Assembly (NCBI GenBank): GCA_944470555.2
Contig: OX104127.1
Location: 145,119,787 to 145,183,786, forward strand
DNA length: 64,000 nucleotides
Source of the DNA: Heterobilharzia americana
Lineage: Eukaryota; Platyhelminthes; Trematoda; Strigeidida; Schistosomatidae
Direction of reading: 5' to 3'
Part shown: in pieces, positions 55,740-64,000 of the stretch
Position numbering within the stretch: the stretch's first letter is position 1
How the letters are laid out: each line of letters starts with the position of its first letter
Translations under genes and position numbers: made by a program
Notes under the pieces: model-generated
Databases searched by the model: none
Seen by the model: only the letters and a program-made list of their open reading frames with translations
Told to the model about the DNA's origin: nothing

Positions 55740-58700
55740 CTATAGGACCAGGTATTGCTGGATAACGGTCCAAGTTGTCACACTTCATATCAGCACATCA
55801 AATAATAAGGCGAAAAGATGAAGAATGAAGAAAAATCGGTCATAAGCAGTAAAAGAGGGTAAGGAATAGAAAGTGCTGGATTCAGTATCGGGATTAAGAT
55901 AATGTGTAGATATACCTGAGCCACTGACATTAATTCCGAACTATATCACCTGGAGTCTCCAACCTCTGGTTTCTGTTGTCACACGGACACCAACCAGGTA
56001 GTCTGAATTTCTCTACACGGCTCAGCCCAACAATCATAGACTCCATTCAACGATACCATGTTTTAGTCAAGCCCACCACCTCCCTCGAGCCATATTCTAG
56101 TCTAAACCCACTTCATTAACACTGCGTGGCCAGGCAGATGGTGACTAGGTATGCATAACACGTGTCCTAGACATCTCAGCCGATGAAAGTTAACAACCGC
56201 ATCAGCCAACTTCTCCCTCCTCCCTGGAACTCTGCATCTGACTTCTGCGTTAGTGACATCACGACAAACGGCCTATGCTGCGAACGAAATCGTGGTCAAA
56301 CAACCGAAGCCTTCTCATATCGTTTACTCTCTAGTGGTCATGTTTCACAGTCATACGGTACAAAAGAGAAGACTGCAGTATAGTTCACTCAATCCTCAGT
56401 AGAAAATAGGATATTGCGGTGGCGCCACAAAAGGCGTAAGTTGGAGAAAGTAAGTAGTCTTTTGTATGCGTGCAGAGATTACGTCGGCCACTCACCCACC
56501 AGAGCTGATCCAACTTCCCAGGTAAGTGAAGTGTTCAATCTACTTACTCCGTATTGCTGGTAGGGGCAACGCTGAAGATCAGTACTGGAACAACAATTTG
56601 CATTTGGGTGACAAGAAACGCATCTTAAACATTCTCAAATTGCCACTCAAGGTTTCCAGAAGACTCTGAGTCTTCACCTAACAAGATTATGTCATCTGTG
56701 TGTTCTACATTTCCCATGATTAGGTCAATCCCCGTGTAGTTAGAGGGCGAGAGGAAGACCTCAATAAGAACATCCATGATAAGTTCAATAAGAATGAAGA
56801 GAGTTTACATCCCTGACACACACCAATCAACATACACAAATCACCTGATAACTAACCATAGGCTCTCACCCGCACAAGTGTTTGAGTACAGCACTTCCGA
56901 TAGAGAGACACTAACATAGCACCACTCGATCCATATGGTCGAATGCTTCCTTTAGGTCAAGAAATACAGCCACTGTTAGATGTTGGTTAGTGTGATTCCT
57001 CTGTAGTTATTACAAGAGGACTCCTCGGCTTTCTTGAATGTTGGGACAACCAGTGACTGGAACCAGTCAGAAGGGACCGTATCTGACACCCACACACTAG
57101 ATAACACTTTAGTTAACTTGTTTAAAAATCCTCGATCACCGTAATTCAATACCTTTGGAACTAATCGATCTGGTCCTGAGCTGTCCCTCGTTTCAGACTA
57201 TCTATCGCTCTCTCAATTTCTGTAAGCGTTGGGGGTCCTATTTAAGACCCGACTAGATAGTGAGAAATGCAACAGTAACTGGAGGCCAGTTAAACTGTTT
57301 CTTAGTGTTCAACCCATCGTTTCAGTCTTACTAATCACTGACCTTTACAACCGAGTTTCCCTAATAAGTTTAAATAACTGTCTGCTTCTACACATCGCCA
57401 CGACCTTTAGCCTTTCTCACTACCCATTACTGTTCGGGGTCGTTGCCTGAACTTCTTGTTAGTTTACGCTTAAGTTGCAATCACTCCTAATTGTACTTGG
57501 AACATGCAGGGATGGGTTCGTGCGCATCCATTAACTCAGATGCTATCTACTGGCCCTGAGAGTCAGCTACGCTTCTGACGCCGTTTTTACGGCAGATTGG
57601 AGATAGTGCCAAGCTTTTTCTGGATGAGTAATATTGTTCCGTTCCAATAACTGTCCAGCCAGTTTCTCACTGAAAGTGGCCTTAGTGCTCCCATTGTCGA
57701 GTTGTACTAGCAATGGTCTTATTGCTTAGGTTTTATTACATTCATCTAGACACAGACATACACGCGCTCGAACAAACGCACAGCCGATGCTCAAACATAT
57801 GTCCCGGAAGGAGCAGCAGTCTTTCACCGACCCTCTCTAGAAATGTGGTCTGTCTGTGTCGGTTGGGGCCACGTCAGACAATTTCTCCGACTATATCTGA
57901 AGTTCGTGGTGGCGAAAGATAAATGGTCATCTACACAGAGCAGTAGCATACAATCGCCGTTATCTTTTCGTCCGGCTGGGATTCTGAAAGTGCCCTTTTT
58001 AATGACCTAGTCTGCTCCCTTATGCATCAAAATCACAAGTCTCGTCTGAACGCCCAGCTATCAATAGGAGGCTAGAGAATTTTCAGCAGAACACATTCTC
58101 CACACCATTCGAACTGCAGTCAGTGGGTGCGTAAGAAGAGATCACAAATAAACAGCGGCGAGTTCCACCATACGTTTTTATCCTCACTGTACCGTTCAGT
58201 CAAACAGAGCATAGACAACTTTCAACCGCGAGAACTGGCAGTCGAATCTGCAGAAACCCGAAGGGTAACTATTAGGGACTTGCCATATTGGTTGGGTTAG
58301 GTTAAGCGAATAACTGCGCTTGGGTCCTGTATACGTCCCATAGATATATCAAACATCCATAGCCCGAGTTGCTAGAGTTTTGATGAACGAGGCTTGTTGG
58401 CTAATTTGGAGGGTGCGGATATTGAAAGCTCCAACGTGTAATTTGGAGTGTGGTTTCAGAAGACTAAGGAAGCTGTCCCGTGAACTCAGATCACTATAAA
58501 AGCGGAAAATATTAAAGATGATGTAGGATTATTGACTGAGAGATATGAAGGAAGATTAGAAAGTAAGGATGTGGACAGTGATGTAAGGGAACTAGAAGGC
58601 TGAGAGTCGAGGATCGTTGGGATTTCCCTGCTGCCCACACCGTGGAAGACCAGTCCTTTTTGAAGTACCTGGAAAGGAAGGGTTAGTGTTTGACCACAGA

Positions 58701-58860
58701 GCCCAAGGTACACCCGCTTGAGGCCGTTCACATACGGCTTTTCTGCAAGTTTGAGATTTTGGTTTGCTGCTTTTGAATTTGACTACAAACCCATGACGCC
58801 GGCATCGGGATGCCGCGAGGTAGTAAGGATGTGCTGTTTTTTGGGCCAAACATTCCTACC
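55740..58860 (-). repeat. LINE lineage 2 (RTE-like), nearly complete but degenerate
   Basis: On the minus strand the order is: 5' region (58860-58500), endonuclease start (HVGAFNIRTLQ at about 58430, the APE-type nuclease N-terminus), RT fingers (EIERAIDSLKRGTAQDQ near 57210, equivalent to the APGPD region), RT palm (TVAVFLDLKEAFDHMDR near 56960, then a degraded RDVNSL in place of RQGCPLSP), then the C-terminal YLGS / RHRNI region near 56420, and the shared 3' end to 55740. Stops and shifts throughout. The best guide to the full structure of this lineage in the window. Confidence 0.78.
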
Positions 58861-59415
58861 CCCTCCCCCTAACATAGGGAAGGCAGCGTCACACAGATGA
58901 TTATCCAAGGGGGACTTTACTGCTGTTACACTCCCGTCCAGCTAGCAGTGAGATTTCTCCCTCAGGCCCCCATCATAGTGTACCATTCGCACTACAACGG
59001 TGACTGCTTTTATTCTAACTACCACTATTCAACACACCTTTCTGGTATGCTAAGACTTCGAGGGAATAAGCGTCTCACCAGCATAGCTCGTTGTGATATG
59101 CAAGCACGCCCACCACTCCAAGGTAGTAGCTACCGGTCGGGTCTAAGCTAAGTTACAGAAGACAGACCGAGCTATCCGACTAATCCCTATTGGCCGCTTA
59201 AACAACTCTCCTGAGACTAAAGACCTGACTTGAGCGTTGCAGTCCCCAGTTAGCACAACGACATATATCAAGTGCATTCGACTGTAATCACTTAGTTGAT
59301 GATAAAAATTTCTTTCTTAACCGATAACTGCTAACTTCGTGATGGTTCGGGTTGCCTATCAAAATGCACTTTTCAACATGTCCAGTAGAAATATTACCAT
59401 CTGTATATGCACTAG
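58861..59415. other. Unassigned DNA
   Basis: Possibly more of the LINE 5' region; nothing firm. Confidence 0.35.
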
Positions 59416-59419
59416 TTGA

Positions 59420-59650
59420 AAACCATTCACTGTCAAGTGAGTTACACAGTATTACTGAGTGAACATTTATCTGGAATAGAAATGCATCAGTAACCACATG
59501 CACACTAGTGCAGTAAGCAATGAACCACGCATTTCGTATTAAGGCTAAAGACACTACCTAACTGGCCACATCTGGGTAGCTGGAGAGGGATTCGAACCCG
59601 TATCCCACTGGTTAGCAGTTAACTGCCCAAACCACTCAGCTCCAAGAGAC
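59420..59650 (-). repeat. SINE family D, best head
   Basis: The minus-strand head is strongly tRNA-like: GGAGCTGAGTGGTTTGGGC (A-box region) and ACGGGTTCGAATCCCTC (B box) with spacing suggesting a long variable arm. The tail matches 52.1 and 54.8 kb. Not called a real tRNA because the acceptor ends do not pair. Confidence 0.65.
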
Positions 59651-59759
59651 AGGCCTCCATAAGTACGTTTGAAAAACTAAGTCGAGATAGTCGACATGTG
59701 ATTGAGACGACAGTGCATCTATAGTTTTCCACGTCTAGTTACGCGCAGACAGGCATGCT

Positions 59760-61960
59760 CACTGTTACAACATGTTTCAGAAGAAGCAGCGATCTTCCAC
59801 CGACCCTCTCTAGTGATAACTAACAGTAATATGGTCCATCATTGAGTTGAGGTCGGTGCATACCACATCACACAATCTCTTTTTGAGTCTGAAGTTCATC
59901 CTGGCCAGGAATAGGTGGTCATCTGAGCAGTTGTAGCAGGAGGTCGCTGTTCTTTTCCTCCGGCCAGAATTCCGAAAACACCTGCTACGATAACATGTGA
60001 AAGTTTGGCCTTTAGGAAGAGGCCAAACATTTAGGCACAACTCACTTAGTCCGAACTGCAGTCAGTGGGTGAGTAAGTAGAGATAACGAAAAGAAAACGG
60101 CGTTTCATTATTCCTTTCAGACCTCAGTGAATCACCCAGTAGAACAGCGTACAGGCGGTTCAGTCGAGAAGTGGACCTCGAATCTCTAGAAACTAGAAAG
60201 ATGAATTTTGCGAATTCAAATACTGACCAAGTGAGGTTAGGCGAATAGCTGCATTTAGGTCGCGTATGCGCGCCTTAAAAACAGAGCATACGGCCATGGC
60301 CTGAAATACTAGTTTTGGCTAGTGAGTCTTGGTGTCTGGTTTGACGGAAGATGAGGACATTGAAAAGTCTGACGTGTAGTTTGGAGCACGTCCTCAGAAA
60401 TCCACGGATGCTATTCAGTGAGTTTGAATCGTTACCAACGACTGCAGAGTTGGGAGGAATTAGAGACAACGTAAGAATATTGATGAAGAGACGTGAGGAG
60501 AGGTTAGAATGCAAAAATGTGGAGTTAATAACATCTCGCGTAACTTGTGTGCAGAAAGGATTGTAGGATGGTTAGTACTTCTCGCAGCTTACGCGATAGA
60601 GTAATCTCTCCTCGAGGTGCCTTCAACGACTATATGAAGACGCCACATGCCAAGTAATTCACAATGGGAAGCTCAGTGATGCCTCTGAGGTGAAGACAGG
60701 GCTGTCTACTATCATCCATGATATTCTTGATTGTGGTCGACTGGAGTGGATCATGCAGCAGACAACTGTGAGGAGAGAGAAGAGGGGGTATACGCTGGAC
60801 CGCGGAGAACCTACAAGATTTGGAGTTCGCAGATCATGGTTTATATCTGATATCTTGTCGCACAAACTCGAAGATCTACAGGCGAAAACTAACAAGTTGA
60901 CAGAAAAGGCAGGGTAGCGAAGGAAGACGGAACTTCAAGTGAACGTAGAGAAGACAGAGGTGATGAAGATACCCAACCAACGGGAGAAACTTGAAGGAAG
61001 TAGTCTCTTTCACCTACACCTATCAAGGCAGCATCATTTCAACTACAGGCGGCACAGGCACAGACGATGATGTCAAATCCAGCCACGATAGGAAAGGCAG
61101 CAAGACAGGCGTTCATTAAACTGAAACCAGTGTGGAGATCTGCTTCACTGCACTGCACTCAGCATAAAGCGTGAACAACATCCGGATTCTCAACACTAAT
61201 TCAGTCAAGTCGGTCAGTGTTTCTATGTGATGGTTGAGAGAGTTGGGGCGTTACGAAAGGGATTTCCAACAAACTGAGGATGTTCATCAACAAGTGCCAC
61301 CTAAGCTGGCTCGTTACTGAAGATCAGATGGATTGCCAGAATAATGAGAATAAGCAACAAGGAACTCTGGCTGGTGACGAACCAACCAAGAACCTACCAC
61401 TCAACAAATATGCAGAATGGGGAAGTGGAGATTGATTGGGCATACACTGAGAAGACCATTTGGGGACACCACGCGCCAGGCACTCGAGTGGAACCCAAAT
61501 GGGAAACGACGAGTTGGGCGTTCGAGGCGACGGTGACGTGGAGGATATCTTGTGAGGAAGAAATGAGATCTTTTGGGCAGTCGTGTGGTCATGTTCAAAA
61601 GATTGCAGAGAAGAGAGAGGAATGGAGGCGTGCTGCTGAATCCCTATGTTCCACTAGGAACCCAAGCGATAAATAATAATGATAATAGCGATGCTTAACG
61701 GCAGAGCCCACGGGACAACTGCTTGAGGTCGGTCACACAGGACCCTTATGGATTTGGAGACTTCGTTTAGGCTGATTTAAATCCAGCTAGAAAACCTATA
61801 CCTCTCAGATATAGTCACAGCAGTAGGCAACCTCAAGTTGGAAAGTTGAGCCAATCTGAAAGACATCCACGGAACCCCATGCAAGATGACCGACGACGGG
61901 GAACATGTCTTGCAGTGTAACTGACTAGTTTCTGACCAGCACTAACTTTAGGCATAAGGA
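59760..61960 (-). repeat. LINE lineage 2, 5' part, split by a lineage 1 insertion
   Basis: 59760-60540 matches the endonuclease N-terminal part of the 57.7-58.5-kb copy (SKLHVRLFNVLIF, equivalent to SKLHVGAFNIRTL). 61690-61960 matches that copy's upstream region (GGCAGAGCCCACGG, then GCTTGAGGTCGGTCACA). The gap between them is filled by the plus-strand LINE at 60570-61690. Confidence 0.65.
60570..61690 (+). repeat. LINE lineage 1 (RTE-like), nested insertion
   Basis: Starts in the RT domain (CLQRLYEDATCQVIHNGKLS-like), then ILDCGRLEWIMQQT, a damaged equivalent of LEDLDFADD, DLQAKTNKLTEKA, the TYQGSIISTTGG block shared with 34.9-35.2 kb, and the C-terminal 110-codon frame (NKELWLVTNQ, then WAYTEKTIWG, ending SLCSTRN), with tail AATAATAATGATAATAG. 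The CAA run after MKIPN is deleted here. Confidence 0.87.
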
Positions 61961-61994
61961 GAGGCAGTCTCACATGGCGCCTGTCAATTTAAAA

Positions 61995-62040
61995 CCAACG
62001 ATGGTCACAGACAGATCATATTGCCTTAAACCATCGTTGG
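61995..62040. other. Perfect short hairpin
   Basis: CCAACGATGGT (61995-62005) and its complement ACCATCGTTGG (62030-62040) with a 24-base loop. Function unknown. Confidence 0.6.
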
Positions 62041-62044
62041 AGGA

Positions 62045-62180
62045 TTGCTTCTTTCTGGAGTACGTTTGAACTCCGATCACGCGTTGGTACGTGATTATGT
62101 ATGCCTGCGCCTTACCAGTCGCATAAAGCAGGCATCGGCAAAGCCTGTGTGTTCGGTTGGAAGATACAAACGTGAAGTAC
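62045..62180 (+). repeat. LINE endonuclease C-terminal fragment
   Basis: The plus frame gives VRLNSDHALVRDYVCLRL; SDHALV is the conserved SDH end of APE-type LINE endonucleases. Isolated fragment. Confidence 0.6.
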
Positions 62181-62187
62181 ATACTGT

Positions 62188-62201
62188 GGGGGGGGGGGGG
62201 G
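62188..62201. repeat. G14 homopolymer
   Basis: Fourteen G in a row; length may be a sequencing uncertainty. Confidence 0.9.
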
Positions 62202-62683
62202 AGCAGATAGGTAAGCGATTATATGAACGTGATGGCAATGGACACCCCGATGTCAGACTACTGTACCAGACGAACACTATCACACTTAAAATATCGTTAA
62301 CTCTTTGAACATCGGACGGTTTTACGACTTCAAGTTAACCACATCCAATCATAAGGATAATGACGCAATTCAGAGGACAACATTGTCTGTTTGCAAGGAC
62401 TGACAGAGAAGCAGACTAAGCTAGAAAAACACTGCACTTTACACACTTGAGAAGGCACTAGCAGGAAAGCAAAAACAGCGGCTGTTATCATTTTTATCAG
62501 GATAAGGTTACTTTTAAAACAAAATTCCAAGGCAAAACAAGCTATACTTTGACTTGATGAGCCAAGTTGTTATAATGGAGGAATTAATGTTGACTGAAAT
62601 AATGTACATACATGAAACATAGCAAAACCAAAGTTCGAAGCGTTAAATTCTTTGAATTCACCACTGTATTATACAATGAATAC

Positions 62684-62979
62684 TTAGAAACCATGCAGCT
62701 TAACTTCTTCTGGAGTCACAATGTTCATTTCACACAAGAAAGACTTTAGATTGTCCCTTTGGTCACCCTGAAACTGAAGGACTTCTCCATACTCCTCATG
62801 TTCAACCACTGTGCCATTACAGGCAAAGTGTTTTTTGCAATACTTCAGGATTTTTCGCTTGTCGAACTTTTCAGGGATTCCCTGGACAGTTGTCAGTGTC
62901 TTGCGGCCATTTCGTTGCTGAATTCGAATGTGTACGATCCTACCCTCTACATTGGACTCTCCCTCTTCAGCGAATGGAT
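62684..62979 (-). CDS. eif1: Translation initiation factor eIF1 (SUI1), last coding exon
   Basis: The exon encodes the last 98 residues of eIF1, the small 43S pre-initiation factor that monitors start-codon choice. Starting DPFAEEGES, it shows VHIRIQQRNGRKTLTTVQGI, then FACNGTVVEHEEYGEVLQFQ and GDQRDNL, ending KLHGF and TAA. Known eIF1 proteins are about 110 residues and end the same way, so only some 10-15 N-terminal residues are missing. The acceptor TTTTGTGCGTTCAG ends at 62980; the exon opens in phase 1, completing the Asp codon. The frame is uninterrupted and highly conserved, which argues for a live gene and, with the splice site, against a processed copy. No convincing first exon was found between 62990 and 64000. 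Confidence 0.92.
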
Positions 62980-62999
62980 CTGAACGCACAAAATCCGAT

Positions 63000-63541
63000 A
63001 CACTAAGGACAACCTACCATAGGTCTGTAAGTTTTGAAAAGACATCACTGTGACATTGAACGTTAAGAAGCGCCTAACGGAAAGAAATGCTACAAACAAA
63101 AGCAAGTGTCCAAGTATGAGAAAGGTGTTCGTGTCAAGGATATCTGTCAAAATCTCAGACATTTTCCCCAAAAAGACCAATCAAATTAACTGGTATCAGA
63201 TCCTGAGCAAAAGTAACAGTCATTGAACCTTCACTAGTGATGTAATCTGGCTTCAGTTATTGTGAGATGACTTGTACTTCATCATCGGACAAAAGCTTTG
63301 ACGTCTTTACGCGAAGACAAGTGAATAGTGGTCGAAATAAATTGTTGTGGATACGGATGAAAGCTAAACTGAAAGAGCTTTCACGATCGATAGCCACCAT
63401 AATAGATACTATGATCAGGAATATACATGGTATGGTGATGGTTTAAACAAACGGAACTCATTGCGTGGTGAGTACAGAGAAGACCTTTTACTATTGTCAA
63501 TATCCCAATATCTTCTTCCTAGACCATCTTATTGAGTTTAG
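63000..63541. other. Unassigned DNA upstream of the eIF1 exon
   Basis: Expected to be eIF1 intron 1 or beyond. On the minus strand one frame at about 63262-63441 reads protein-like (MVAIDRESSFSLAFIRI, then KTSKLLSDDEVQVISQ) before TAA, but no domain or splice pair can be assigned. Confidence 0.35.
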
Positions 63542-63694
63542 CCGCCATATATTTTGTATTCAAATATACATAAAGTTGTGCAAAATGCTTGGGCAAATGG
63601 TTGCAGTATTGCACGCGAACGTATGACGATGTTGTTGGACTGTCATCGAAATGAAGATCTAAGGCAGGTCAGGCAGCGTGTGATTGAAGAATAA
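63542..63694 (+). other. Short coding-like frame, unknown
   Basis: A 50-codon open stretch closed by stops on both sides ends WANGCSIARERMTMLLDCHR, then QVRQRVIEE and TAA. Residue use looks like a helical, charged protein end rather than random AT-rich translation. No ATG before mid-frame and no clear acceptor, so it could be a terminal exon, an old gene remnant or chance. Confidence 0.25.
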
Positions 63695-64000
63695 ACGCCT
63701 AAGTTGAGGTGCCAGGTAAATGTATATGTAGTATTGTAGCGTCACACACTTCCCCAAAATCAATAGCCTAGGGTTTGACGACTTTCGACATTGATGCTGA
63801 CCTTGATAGTTTAACTGGACTCGCTAAGCTGAAGGCACCCGGTCAAGCATCCTCGCCATTTGGCACGCTTTCGTGTTACGTTGCATTGCTCGTATTCGAC
63901 TCTCTAGCCAGTTAGTTGGAACGCATCGGTATTTTGGCATAACCATCCAAATATACTATTCCATCCGACTACGCTATCGTGTTCTTCCTTGGTCTCGTAT
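63695..64000. other. Unassigned DNA to window end
   Basis: More GC-rich than the rest; no gene recognised. Confidence 0.4.

Overview
The window is eukaryotic, AT-rich and dominated by repeats. It looks like genomic DNA of a blood fluke (Schistosoma or a close relative). The basis is dozens of SINE-like copies carrying the Smalpha-type hammerhead ribozyme core, several RTE/SR2-like LINE fragments that end in (AAT)n tails, and GIY-YIG pieces of Penelope-like elements. No bacterial, plasmid or CRISPR features are present. Species cannot be fixed from the sequence alone.

Two host genes can be supported. The main one is a HES-family bHLH repressor gene on the minus strand, from 35929 down to 16499. 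I assembled it from four coding exons with GT-AG introns and matching phases (0, 0, 1), giving 324 residues. Exon 1 has its own in-frame stop just upstream of the ATG. Exons 2 and 3 encode the basic region, helix 1, loop and helix 2. Exon 4 is a long low-complexity tail with a CtBP-like motif (VIDLSFK) and a VWRPY motif two residues from the end. VWRPY is the form of the Groucho-recruiting motif known from Runx proteins, rather than the usual HES WRPW. The second gene is the last coding exon of translation initiation factor eIF1 (minus strand, 62979 to 62684); its short first exon was not found.

Everything else is mobile DNA or unassigned. Four SINE-like families with tRNA-like heads are recognisable and are called A to D here. 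Family A is the Smalpha-type element (A and B boxes, then a hammerhead). Family B has a different tRNA-like head and its own hammerhead with different stems (CACUG/CAGUG). Families C and D have tRNA-like heads, and I saw no ribozyme in them. Two LINE lineages are present. Lineage 1 (ten fragments) ends in (AAT)n-type tails. Lineage 2 includes a nearly complete degenerate copy at 55740-58860 and three similar 3' fragments near 32 kb, 41 kb and 54 kb. Penelope-like fragments lie at 11.2, 35.5 and 46.4 kb. A small MITE with likely 8-bp target duplications is present in two or three copies.

Layout: 0-16 kb, repeats downstream of the HES gene, including a 589-bp (AGT)n-rich tract; 16.5-35.9 kb, the HES gene, whose three introns (10.1, 3.9 and 4.5 kb) are full of SINEs and LINE pieces; 36-62 kb, SINE and LINE fragments, including a 407/409-bp near-perfect inverted repeat around a LINE fragment at 37.5-39.7 kb; 62.7-63.0 kb, the eIF1 exon; then about 1 kb of unassigned sequence.
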